The notes below the pieces were generated by a model. It was not told the origin of the DNA. It made no database searches and was given only the letters and a program-made list of their open reading frames with translations. A program made the translations under genes and the position numbers. From an uncultured Woeseiaceae bacterium (lineage in GTDB: Bacteria > Pseudomonadota > Gammaproteobacteria > Steroidobacterales > Woeseiaceae): 33,939 nt of DNA. Numbering within the stretch: the first letter of the stretch is position 1; the number at the start of each line of letters is the position of its first letter. Location of the stretch: positions 1-33,939 of the forward strand of contig CALZMQ010000038.1 of assembly GCA_945788625.1 (NCBI GenBank). Direction: 5' to 3'. This document shows, one piece after another, positions 16,911-24,873 of the stretch.

Positions 16911-18238
16911 CCGCCGCTCCCCGCGGCATACCAGTTGATACGCCGCGTCAGGTACATGACCGACGCAAGCACGACCCAGAGGCCGATCGACCCGGCCAGC
17001 AATGCGTAATTCTCCGCCTTCAGCGTCAGGTATAGAAACGTATACAGACCGGTCAGGACTCCGGCCATCACTGCAACCTGTGCGCGCCGCAACAATATCG
17101 CCGCGCTGTAGCCCGCGATGAGCGCCGCCGACGCCAGCGCGCTGATGGCGTAAGCAAGATCGAATCCCGTGTGCTCCGACAACGACAGCAACAGCAGGTA
17201 AAAGAGCGTGTTGGCGAGACCGACGAGCAGATACTGCAACGGGTGCAGCCTGAGACTGGCTACGACTTCCATGAGAAAGTAGGCGACGAAGGTCAGGCCG
17301 ACGATGAGCACGGCGTATTTCGTAGCCCGGTCGATGAGTTGATAGAGACCGACCGGCTGCATGAACCGGGCACCGAAGGCATCGTCTGCCGCACCGTGCT
17401 GTGCCGCATGGTCGCCCACCCATGCGGTGGGCAACAGTCTACCGAGGCTGGTCACGTTCCAGGCCGCATCGAAACCGTCCTCGCGAATTTCTCGCGTCGC
17501 AGGCAGCTGGCGGCCCGTGAAGCTGGGTGATGCCCAGTCCGCCGACATCGTCACGGCGGCGTTTTCCGCCAGCGGCAGGAACAACAGCGATCCGCTGCCT
17601 TTCAGTGCGAGTGAAATGTCCAGGTCGAGCTCCGACCCCCATTGCCCGTCTGCGAGGGTCTTGCCCAGCGGTGCGCTGAGCTCGGATGCCAGGCCGGCGA
17701 TCCCGTCCCTGCTCGCAACGAAATCCACGGAGGTACCGCCCGCGTTTACAACGGGAATCCTGCTGATCGACTTCGGATCGCTGACCCCGATGAACAAGGT
17801 TGCGTCATTCCAACGCACCTGTTCAGCCTCGATGCCCAATCGGGCCAGCTCGGAGAGATCAACTTTGCCCTTGATGCCCACCTCGGCGCTGAATACCGGC
17901 ACCTCGTGAATGCCGCGGTAACGAACGTCGGTATCGACAACGGCATCGACGATCAACTCATCCGCAAGCAGATGTACGGCGCGCTCCTCCGCGTACGGCA
18001 TGCCATAGACGACCTTGTTCTCGATCTCGTAGGTCAGACGCAAAACCGGGCCGGTAACCGCCTGGTCGCCGCCCCACGATGTCCTGATGTCGGCGGTGGC
18101 CACCGATTCGTTCTGCTGGCGGTCGACAATGACGCCCTCTATCATCCCGAGCGGAATCAGCAAAACCAGGGTAAGGACTGCAATGATGGCGACTTTGATC
18201 GTCGCGGAGCGACTGCTCGCGTTGATTGGAAGTTTCAT
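16886..18238 (-). CDS. creD: Inner-membrane protein CreD
   Basis: The 450-residue protein has the CreD layout: an N-terminal membrane helix (IKVAIIAVLTLVLLIPLGMIEGVI), a large periplasmic domain to about residue 290, and a bundle of five or six C-terminal helices with LRLHPLQYLLVGLANTLFYLLLLSLSEH, a strongly conserved block. In enterobacteria CreD is induced by the CreBC two-component system and affects envelope integrity and beta-lactam or colicin response. No creBC genes are visible here, so its control may differ. GGAGAG lies five bases before the ATG at 18238. A 38-codon ORF ends 48 bases upstream on the same strand. It overlaps the convergent hydrolase gene by 25 bases. Confidence 0.93.
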   Translation of the reverse strand: MKLPINASSRSATIKVAIIAVLTLVLLIPLGMIEGVIVDRQQNESVATADIRTSWGGDQAVTGPVLRLTYEIENKVVYGMPYAEERAVHLLADELIVDAVVDTDVRYRGIHEVPVFSAEVGIKGKVDLSELARLGIEAEQVRWNDATLFIGVSDPKSISRIPVVNAGGTSVDFVASRDGIAGLASELSAPLGKTLADGQWGSELDLDISLALKGSGSLLFLPLAENAAVTMSADWASPSFTGRQLPATREIREDGFDAAWNVTSLGRLLPTAWVGDHAAQHGAADDAFGARFMQPVGLYQLIDRATKYAVLIVGLTFVAYFLMEVVASLRLHPLQYLLVGLANTLFYLLLLSLSEHTGFDLAYAISALASAALIAGYSAAILLRRAQVAVMAGVLTGLYTFLYLTLKAENYALLAGSIGLWVVLASVMYLTRRINWYAAGSGGQKQANVD

Positions 18239-18286
18239 GTCGACTCTCCGTTTGCCCTGCGGAGATAAGAACAGGAAATCGTGACG

Positions 18287-18403
18287 TCATCGTGATCGAA
18301 TTGTGGCGAATAATGGCAGCCGAAAAAAGTTGGTACCCAGAACGCCCGCCAGCACCATGGCCCCGATTACAGCGGTAGCAAAAAAAGCGATCACCACCTC
18401 CAC
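18287..18403 (-). CDS. Possible 38-residue single-TM membrane protein upstream of creD
   Basis: A short frame reads from GTG at 18403 to TGA at 18287. GGAG lies six bases before the start (GGAGAAATAA then GTG). The product begins MEVVIAFFATAVIGAMVL and is a single hydrophobic helix of about 22 residues followed by a polar, basic end (RLPLFATIRSR). It is too short for normal gene finding. The good ribosome site, hydrophobic content and position directly before creD argue that it is translated. It is unlike any family I recognise. Internal GTG codons (third and fourth) are alternative starts. Confidence 0.45.
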   Translation of the reverse strand: MEVVIAFFATAVIGAMVLAGVLGTNFFRLPLFATIRSR

Positions 18404-18491
18404 TTATTTCTCCTGTTCTTCCACTTGGTATTTCGCGCGCCTGAATTAAGAATGGTTTACTGCTTCTTCGAGTAAGTGCCACCCATCTAAG

Positions 18492-19256
18492 CTATGCAAT
18501 TTGCTCGTAGTCGATTCCGAGGCCGTCGTTCATGAACCAGTTATACGAATATGAAAGCGCTGCAATCGAAAAAACGCCGATCATGATATTGGTTGCAGTA
18601 ATAAGAACACCATAGGCCATAGTGCTGCCAAGAGTCTCAATACTAATTAGAGGATATAGCAAAGACACCACGGTCGGAGCTGCCAGCAAGATAACCGTTA
18701 GTCTCAAGCCATTCCCGCTGGACTCCGACCACGCCTGAGCCAGGGACATTGGCTCTCGAAGTGCCGCTGCTGGCAGCGCCAAAGAAAACCTCGAACTGAC
18801 GTATTGCAGAGGAACCAGGAGTGCTAACTCTGCCGCTTCCCTGAGATAGCCAGAACCGATACTCGGATTTGAAAGATCAAACCTCGGAAAAATCAACAAC
18901 GGAAGGGCGGCCCCGTAGATCATGAGCGGTATGCTTACGATGACGGCCAGCAAGAGATAGCGCAGTTGACGGCGACCGAGCCAGACGCCGTCTACGACTG
19001 TCGGTTGATCCGGATCGTCAAGCAATACTCTATGGCAGGAGACGGCCAGCAAACACCACAAGGGAACCTGCAAGAAAGAAAGCAATGGCACGAGTCGGAG
19101 CATCTCTATTTGTGCGGCGGCGATGACAAACCAGATCAAGACCCCCACTGCCGCAATCAGAATAGTCGGCAGCACAAGTGCCCGCATTAATCTTGCTCGC
19201 CGCTCGCGCAAGTTGAGTAGAGCTTTTTGTAGCGTGCCTGTTACCGGGAGGCTCAT
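18492..19256 (-). CDS. Six-TM membrane protein of unknown function
   Basis: A 254-residue protein with about six hydrophobic segments and a short cytosolic N-terminus rich in Arg. I cannot assign a family with certainty. The segment SSRFSLALPAAALREP, then SLAQAWSESSGNGLRLTVILL, resembles a repeated theme in bacterial membrane proteins (R-x-S-L-A-L-P, then A-W-x-x-S/T-x-G-N). No catalytic residues are obvious. The gene is AT-rich for the window: in a hand count of 18541-18660 only 47 of 120 bases are G or C. That differs from creD next door and suggests acquisition by transfer. It starts at ATG 19256, 157 bases after the methyltransferase stop. Confidence 0.7.
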   Translation of the reverse strand: MSLPVTGTLQKALLNLRERRARLMRALVLPTILIAAVGVLIWFVIAAAQIEMLRLVPLLSFLQVPLWCLLAVSCHRVLLDDPDQPTVVDGVWLGRRQLRYLLLAVIVSIPLMIYGAALPLLIFPRFDLSNPSIGSGYLREAAELALLVPLQYVSSRFSLALPAAALREPMSLAQAWSESSGNGLRLTVILLAAPTVVSLLYPLISIETLGSTMAYGVLITATNIMIGVFSIAALSYSYNWFMNDGLGIDYEQIA

Positions 19257-19413
19257 GAGTTTCTCGGATCCAAAAAGAAGATTTATGTCGAACGGCCGCT
19301 TTGTGTTGCAAGCAGACGACTTGCCTGATATTACCTCAATGGCCGCTTGCGGCGGTCAGCCGGCCATCGGACAGGCCTGCAGTTCAATCCGAGTTCTGAA
19401 TGTCTGCTCTTGA

Positions 19414-20229
19414 CTATGCGGGATCGTCGGTCGGATCGTTCCAGCCCGCCAGACGTTTGGGTATCAACATAGGGACATTGCGCTGGTACTCGCGATAACG
19501 GTCGCCAAACTCAGCAACCAGATCTCGCTCTTCCAGCACGCTGCCAATGAATATCCACACTGTCCACAAAACGTTGAACAACGCACGATCCACAGTGAGG
19601 TTCGGATAAGACCAAATCATCAGCAGAACAAAGAAGTACAATGGGTGCCGGACCCATCGATACGGACCTCGCACTGTTAGTGTGGATGACTCCTGTACGC
19701 TGGTCTTGAATCGATTCCGGATGGGCTTCAAGCCGAGAGAATCAAATCCGTTCAGTGCCAGCGCCCCCCAAATGACACCGCCAACAGCGAGAAAGAACAG
19801 TGTGCGGGATATCCACGACCACGCGGCCGTCGCATTCGCGATGACCTGCTCCGATTCTTGCCAAAGCAACACGACAGCCAACAGTACGATACCCGAGGCA
19901 ATCGAGTAGCTTGCACCGACATAATGCTCCGGAACAAAACCTGCGAGCCACCGCCTGAACGACTGCCGCACCATGCCGCTGTGTTGGACAAAGAAAAGAA
20001 GTGAAAGCCCTGCATTCGTTGCCACGTCGCCCAACAAACCCAGGTCGAGTTCGATAGTCTCGAGCGGGCCCGCAAACAAGAAGACTGTGAAGGCCGCCAT
20101 CGACGCAACGCCGAAGCCAACCGCAAGTACCATCATCGCCCACGCGGTCAGCTTTTCGGAAATGTCGTGGGCTGCGGATTGCAAGTGCTTGTCCGGAAAC
20201 TTCGTACGTAGACCATCTAGTAGCCACAA
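19414..20229 (-). CDS. NnrU/MddA-like membrane methyltransferase
   Basis: The 271-residue protein has about six membrane helices. Two blocks identify it: FFVQHSGMVRQSFRRWLAG in the N-terminal half, the Q-H-S-x-M-x-R pattern of NnrU and MddA proteins, and the ICMT-type SAM/substrate block GPYRWVRHPLYFF followed by EERDLVAEFGDRYREYQRNVPMLIP. MddA methylates methanethiol to dimethyl sulfide; NnrU-type proteins are of unclear role. Because both blocks are present with the length usual for MddA, methylation of a thiol is a reasonable guess. The only start in frame near the N-terminus is a TTG at 20229 with a poor ribosome site, so the true start is uncertain. It lies in the AT-richer islet with the gene at 18492. 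Confidence 0.78.
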   Translation of the reverse strand: MWLLDGLRTKFPDKHLQSAAHDISEKLTAWAMMVLAVGFGVASMAAFTVFLFAGPLETIELDLGLLGDVATNAGLSLLFFVQHSGMVRQSFRRWLAGFVPEHYVGASYSIASGIVLLAVVLLWQESEQVIANATAAWSWISRTLFFLAVGGVIWGALALNGFDSLGLKPIRNRFKTSVQESSTLTVRGPYRWVRHPLYFFVLLMIWSYPNLTVDRALFNVLWTVWIFIGSVLEERDLVAEFGDRYREYQRNVPMLIPKRLAGWNDPTDDPA

Positions 20230-20287
20230 ACGTCCGACTACGCCATACGCGAATCTGCTTACTGATCCAGTTCAGCCCCGATCCGGA

Positions 20288-21676
20288 CTAGTTGCCGGAT
20301 TCGCTCTCGTCGAGCCTTGCTTCCAGCGCTTCAATGGTGCGTTGCTGCTGCTGGACCACTTTCGTCAGTACCGCCACGATATCCATGGTGCTCAGGCTGC
20401 TTCGGTCGGCGTTGGCGACGAGGTCAGGCACGTCCTCGGCGATGAAACCCACATACTCCTCCGACTGTTCTTCCCTGTAATTGAACATCACCGGTTCGAG
20501 TTGCATGAGCGCGTCATGTGCCTCCTGCAGCGACAGCTCGGCAATATTCTCTTTCCGCTCGCGCGATGAACTGTTGGTCCAGACGCCGCCGGCCGTCACG
20601 TGCGCGCCGCTGGCCATTTGCAGTGGGTGCGTCGGCCGCGACACGGCAACGCCGACGTTGCCGTCACGGTCGATCGTAATGCGATCCTGCGACCCGGCAC
20701 CGATCGTGAGCGTGCTCGCGCGATTGTGCATGATATAACCCGTGTCTCCGGACGACTGCGTAATCATCAGTCCGGCAACGCTGCTGTTTTGCTCGTGAAT
20801 CTGGATACTGCCGTTCACTTCCAGGCGCTGTTTCGGATCGGTCGTGCCGATGCCGACCTGGTTGCCGTCATCGAATATCTGCGAATTGCCGCCTTCGTTG
20901 CCTTCCTTGAACTTCACGACGAAATTCTCGGTGCCCTCGATGGTCGCAGCGCCCGGCGCTCCCTGCGGACCCGGAGGGCCGGGAGGACCCGGCGGACCCT
21001 GATCGCCTTTTGGCCCTGGCGGGCCCGGCAGCCCGGCTACCGCCGCCGGTTCAGGTTCGGGTGCCACAGCAGCTGGCTGTGCAGTCTCGACGACAGGCTC
21101 GGGCTCGGGCGCGGGAGTTTCCGCCGTCTCGACCACAGGCTCGTCCGCGGGCGGCTCCGGGGTCTCGACAGCGGCCTCAGGCTCGGCGTCTTCCGGCACC
21201 TCGACAACCACCTGCGCATCGACGTCTTCCGCCACCTCGGCGACGACCTCGGCTTCGACGTCTTTAACCGCTTCGGCAGCGGCCGCCTCGACCGGTTCCA
21301 CAACGGCCTCCTCGACGACGTCGGCAACGGCTTCTTCGATTGGCTCGTCCGCCGCATCGACGTCGTCTTCGCTGATAGCGTCGTCTTCGCGCTCTTCCTG
21401 AACCGCCTCGGCGACGAAGCCATCCGGCCGGATGTCAGCCCAATCGGCACTGATGTAGCCGGTCGCGCCGCCCTCGAGCTGCACTTCGTGCCACCCCGCC
21501 TCGGTACCGACCAGCGGTATCGATTCGCCCCGGTTGAGACGGCCGACAATGTCCGAATTTGCGTCGGGCTCCAGGCGGATGTTCACCGAGTTCTCGACCC
21601 TGGCCACCGGCACGACGACTTCGGCGGCAGCAACGAGCGGCAACAGCGCCATCAATAACACTGAGATGATTTTCAT
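20288..21676 (-). CDS. Secreted SH3 - acidic linker - collagen-like - S74 chaperone-domain protein
   Basis: Domains in order over 462 residues: signal peptide to about 18; bacterial SH3 domain at 22-82 (VNIRLEPDANSDIVGRL and ATGYISADWADI); a Glu/Val/Pro/Ala-rich acidic stalk at about 90-213; ten collagen Gly-X-Y triplets at 215-244; two tail-fibre-like head repeats (VGIGTTDPKQRLEVNG at 274-289 and a second near 341); and a peptidase S74 intramolecular chaperone domain at about 365-455, with NSSSRERKENI at 368-378, followed by a coiled coil (LTKVVQQQQRTIEALEARL). Collagen and S74 parts are both trimeric, so a trimeric surface fibre is likely; S74 domains in phage proteins help trimers fold and then cut themselves off. 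A good GGAG ribosome site precedes the ATG. Function unknown. Confidence 0.88.
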   Translation of the reverse strand: MKIISVLLMALLPLVAAAEVVVPVARVENSVNIRLEPDANSDIVGRLNRGESIPLVGTEAGWHEVQLEGGATGYISADWADIRPDGFVAEAVQEEREDDAISEDDVDAADEPIEEAVADVVEEAVVEPVEAAAAEAVKDVEAEVVAEVAEDVDAQVVVEVPEDAEPEAAVETPEPPADEPVVETAETPAPEPEPVVETAQPAAVAPEPEPAAVAGLPGPPGPKGDQGPPGPPGPPGPQGAPGAATIEGTENFVVKFKEGNEGGNSQIFDDGNQVGIGTTDPKQRLEVNGSIQIHEQNSSVAGLMITQSSGDTGYIMHNRASTLTIGAGSQDRITIDRDGNVGVAVSRPTHPLQMASGAHVTAGGVWTNSSSRERKENIAELSLQEAHDALMQLEPVMFNYREEQSEEYVGFIAEDVPDLVANADRSSLSTMDIVAVLTKVVQQQQRTIEALEARLDESESGN

Positions 21677-21686
21677 ACCCTGCTCC

Positions 21687-22868
21687 TCACTGGCTAACCG
21701 CGTCTTTCAACGCCTCGTAGAGCGCATTCTGCAACGCCCAATCACTGTCAGTACTCGCTTTTGCACGCGCACTGTGAATGGCAATAACCACGTTTTCGGC
21801 GGGGTTGATGTAGATACCCTGACCGAATATGCCGGCCGCGGAATACGCGCCGCCGCCGCGCAGCCACCAAAGGTAACCGTATTCCCTGAAGCCGCGTGAC
21901 GGCGTGATCGACTCGTCCATCCAGCCTTCGGGTAACACGCGTTCGCCATTCGGCAACTTGCCGTCACGCAAAGCGAACAGGCCGATACGTGCGTAGTCCC
22001 GCAGCGTCGCATTCAGGCTGCTGCCTCCGAACTCCCCGCCGCCCGGCTCAGTCAGGATCCAGTACGCATCGTGTTCCATACCGAACGGCTTCCAGATTTT
22101 CTCGCTCAGGTAGGTCGAGAGATTGTTGCCGATCGCTGAGCGCACCAGCGTACCCACCAGGTTCGTTTCGGCCGTGTTGTAGTTGTAGATGACACCCGGC
22201 GCGTACAGGCGCGGTTTGTGTCGCAGGTATTCAACGATGCCCAGGGTATCCCAGGGCACTGTGTTGATGTCCGACTCGGGATCCGCGTAATCCTCGTCCC
22301 ACTCCACACCGGAGGACATTTGCAGGACATTACGAATCGTCGCTTCCTCGTACGAGGAATCCCTGAGACGCGGCAGGTAGTTCGTAACCGGCTCGTCGAC
22401 ACTGCGGATGTAGCCGTCATTTATCGCAGTGCCCACTAGCAATGACGTCACCGACTTCGCAACGGAGTAAGAGACCCAGCGGCTTTCCGCCGTATTGCCG
22501 AGTTCGTAGCGCTCGTAAACGATCTTGTCGTCCTTCACCACGATCAGGCCGGCGACGTTTTTTCGTCGGACGAACTGGTCGACTGTCAGCCGCCTGTCAC
22601 CCGTATCGATTTCGACGCCACCGAGATCGACGGCATCGACTGTCAGCGGATAGGGATTGCCGCCGGTGGGCACGACCCGGGCCGGCGTCAGCCTGTGCAT
22701 GTTTCGGTACCCCGATACCTGCTGCTTCGGTGTCCAGAACAGCTGCTTTTCGGCGTCCCCGAAGTGCCTGGCGTCTTCGGCAGGATCGATATAGGGGGCA
22801 TCGGCCGAAACCGGCAACGAAATGATAAACATCCAGCAACTGAACAGTATTTGCTGCGCGATTCTCAT
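21687..22868 (-). CDS. Exported beta-lactamase-fold serine hydrolase (class C/NylB-like)
   Basis: The 393-residue protein has a signal peptide (QILFSCWMFIISLPVSADA) and a penicillin-binding-protein-like transpeptidase fold. The nucleophile motif S-x-x-K is SVAK at 135-138, preceded by WVSY. The second motif is in YNYN at 228-231 (VIYNYNTAETNLVG). The C-terminal block YLWWLRGGGAYSAAGIFGQGIYINP is typical of the family of 6-aminohexanoate-dimer hydrolase and esterase-type members. True beta-lactamase activity is less likely than esterase or amidase activity. Its ATG overlaps the stop of the M1 peptidase gene in ATGA, and its stop lies 10 bases before the SH3-collagen gene, so the three genes probably form an operon. 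Confidence 0.88.
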   Translation of the reverse strand: MRIAQQILFSCWMFIISLPVSADAPYIDPAEDARHFGDAEKQLFWTPKQQVSGYRNMHRLTPARVVPTGGNPYPLTVDAVDLGGVEIDTGDRRLTVDQFVRRKNVAGLIVVKDDKIVYERYELGNTAESRWVSYSVAKSVTSLLVGTAINDGYIRSVDEPVTNYLPRLRDSSYEEATIRNVLQMSSGVEWDEDYADPESDINTVPWDTLGIVEYLRHKPRLYAPGVIYNYNTAETNLVGTLVRSAIGNNLSTYLSEKIWKPFGMEHDAYWILTEPGGGEFGGSSLNATLRDYARIGLFALRDGKLPNGERVLPEGWMDESITPSRGFREYGYLWWLRGGGAYSAAGIFGQGIYINPAENVVIAIHSARAKASTDSDWALQNALYEALKDAVSQ

Positions 22869-24760
22869 TGCTCGCTCTCCTTCAGGGCACGTGCAATGCC
22901 CGCGTCAATCAATGGATGGTAAGCGCTGCGGGCACTTTCGAACATCGTCTGCGCCAGTTCCCTGTCCGCACCATTTTCGGCAAGCGCGAGATAAACGGGG
23001 TAAATGAGCCGGCCGCGGCCATAGCGGTTCAGGTGCTGTTCCAGCATTTCGTAGGCCGCCGTATGCCTGCGTTTTGCAACCTGGATGAACCAGGTGCGCC
23101 CGATCTCGGCGTTGCGCGTGTCGCTCAGGCCGAGCACCTGGTCGAGTTCGGACAACCGATCGGCGGCGAGGTCGGCAGGCAGGCTGTTGATGAAGTGCAC
23201 GGTTGCCTGGGGGCTCCAGGTCGCAATCGGTATCTCTCCGGCGTCGATTTTCCCCTCCGCCCATGCCGTCGCTACCGCCTCGGCGGCATCGAGCGACAAC
23301 GAGTAAGGTATTGGTGCGTCGTCCGGCAAGCCGGGCTTGTAGAGCCATTGTTCGGCCTCTGCGCGAGTGACTGCGCTGCCTTCTGCCTGCAGCAGTTTCT
23401 CGTCCAGGTAATCCAGAAATCGTTCCGTCGTTATCGTTCGGAAGGCGAACTCGTCAAAGTAGGCGCCGAGGAATTCGTCGAACGCGTCGCGGCCGAACGC
23501 GTTTTCCAGGTATTGCAGAAAAAGCTGCCCCTTGTGGTAATGAATGGTGCCCTGGAAGTCGTCCGGATCGCCTTTGTCGAGGCGGGGCGCCAGGGCCTGC
23601 ATGGCCGGCGGCACGGATTCGAAGTCGAGCAACAGTTCCCTGTAACCGAGCACACGCTCCTCGTCGACGCGATCCTTGTCGTAGATCACCTCCATCAGGC
23701 GTGATTCGAGGTAGCTGGTCATACCTTCGTTCAGCCAGCCGTCGCGCCAGGTCGCGTTAGTGACGAGATTTCCCGACCAGGAATGTGCGAGTTCGTGGGC
23801 GATAACGGAAACCAGGCTGCGATCACCAGCGAGCAGGCTTGGCGTGATGAACGACAAGCGCGGATTCTCCATCCCGCCATAGGGAAAACTCGGCGGCAGG
23901 ACGAGCAAGTCGTAGCGGCCCCATTCGTATGGGCCGAACAGGCTTTCCGCTTGTTCGAGCATGGCCTGTGTGTCCGCGAATTCGTAGACCGAGGCATCCA
24001 GCAGCTCCGGCTCGGTGTAAACGCCGGTCGTTTCCCCCAGCGGCGCGAAATAGAAGTTGCCGACAGCAATCGCGAGCAGGTAGGCCGGTATCGGCTGCGG
24101 CATGTCGAAAGAGTATTCGCCATCCCGAACAACTGGCAGCTCATTGCTGGCGCTCATCACCGCGAGAAGTTCCGGCGGCGTCTGGATGACAGCCTCGTAA
24201 GTAACGCGCACGGCCGGCGTGTCCTGCAGCGGTACCCAGCTGCGTGCGTGTATGGCTTGTGACTGGGAGAACATCATGGGCTGCTCGCTTCCTGCCGTTA
24301 GCTCCGCGGGCAGCCATTGCAGCGCAGTCGATCGCGGGCTGGTCGCATAATCGATCACGAGCCGGAACTCCGATGCAACATCGGCCGTTGCAGGCAAGCT
24401 CACGATCAGCGGCGTTCCCATTACGTCGTCCTGTTCGCCAAATCGGAATTCCGCAGGCACGAAAGAACCGTCAGGCAGCTCGACTTGCGCATTGCTCACG
24501 GAGAGGTCACGGGTATCCAGCACGATTTCCTTCGCCTCCGGTTCGAGCCTGCGCATGTCCAGGCTTACGCTGCCGCGCAGTTCCCGCATTTCGAAATCGA
24601 CGCGGAGGTCGAGCGCCAGGTGATCCGTAATGAACTGATCAGTTCTCGCAAACGAGAAATAATCATGTGCGGGATCGTAGGAATCGTCTTTGCCGGCATC
24701 TTGCGTGCAGGCGCAGAGTAGCGTTGCCGCGACAATCAACGAGCGGTATTTGTACTGCAT
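22865..24760 (-). CDS. M1-family aminopeptidase lipoprotein, leukotriene-A4-hydrolase-like
   Basis: The 631-residue protein begins with a lipoprotein signal, lipobox LCAC with the modified Cys at 18. The N-terminal beta-saddle domain is followed by the exopeptidase motif GGMEN at 295-299 and the zinc site HELAH at 322-326, with the third ligand Glu345 in WLNEGMTSYLE. The helical C-terminal domain (to the end) has the armadillo-like layout of leukotriene A4 hydrolase, as seen in bacterial cold-active relatives. The enzyme removes N-terminal residues from peptides, here on the periplasmic side of a membrane. It is first in the likely operon with the serine hydrolase and collagen-like protein. 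The divergent acyl-CoA dehydrogenase starts 114 bases away. Confidence 0.93.
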   Translation of the reverse strand: MQYKYRSLIVAATLLCACTQDAGKDDSYDPAHDYFSFARTDQFITDHLALDLRVDFEMRELRGSVSLDMRRLEPEAKEIVLDTRDLSVSNAQVELPDGSFVPAEFRFGEQDDVMGTPLIVSLPATADVASEFRLVIDYATSPRSTALQWLPAELTAGSEQPMMFSQSQAIHARSWVPLQDTPAVRVTYEAVIQTPPELLAVMSASNELPVVRDGEYSFDMPQPIPAYLLAIAVGNFYFAPLGETTGVYTEPELLDASVYEFADTQAMLEQAESLFGPYEWGRYDLLVLPPSFPYGGMENPRLSFITPSLLAGDRSLVSVIAHELAHSWSGNLVTNATWRDGWLNEGMTSYLESRLMEVIYDKDRVDEERVLGYRELLLDFESVPPAMQALAPRLDKGDPDDFQGTIHYHKGQLFLQYLENAFGRDAFDEFLGAYFDEFAFRTITTERFLDYLDEKLLQAEGSAVTRAEAEQWLYKPGLPDDAPIPYSLSLDAAEAVATAWAEGKIDAGEIPIATWSPQATVHFINSLPADLAADRLSELDQVLGLSDTRNAEIGRTWFIQVAKRRHTAAYEMLEQHLNRYGRGRLIYPVYLALAENGADRELAQTMFESARSAYHPLIDAGIARALKESEQ

Positions 24761-24783
24761 TCAGGAACCTCGGGTGGGGCGGC

Positions 24784-24801
24784 ATTGCCCGAAGCGGCAA
24801 T
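24784..24801. promoter_or_regulatory. Inverted repeat in the divergent M1 peptidase/acyl-CoA dehydrogenase promoter region
   Basis: ATTGCC and GGCAAT are separated by six bases. The repeat lies 24 bases before the minus-strand start at 24760, and 72 bases before the plus-strand start at 24874. An AT-rich stretch follows directly (TTCTAATAC, which read on the minus strand has a -10-like TAGAAT). This is where an operator would sit, but the six-base arms are short. Confidence 0.3.
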
Positions 24802-24873
24802 TCTAATACAAGCAGCGCGCAGGAGGACGATCAGGGGTGTAGACTGGCGCCTTTCTTTCTTGCAGGAAAGGCC

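Noticed and set aside
19123..19413. Plus-strand frame across the 157-base gap between the two AT-richer genes
   Set aside because: Most of it is antisense to the membrane-protein gene, it has no ribosome site, and its product has no domain. The gap itself holds only a five-base GCCGC/GCGGC hairpin without a T run.
20600..21658. A 352-codon plus-strand frame with Arg/Gly/Leu-rich repeats
   Set aside because: It mirrors the low-complexity acidic and collagen parts of the gene on the other strand, which has a signal peptide, SH3 and S74 domains.
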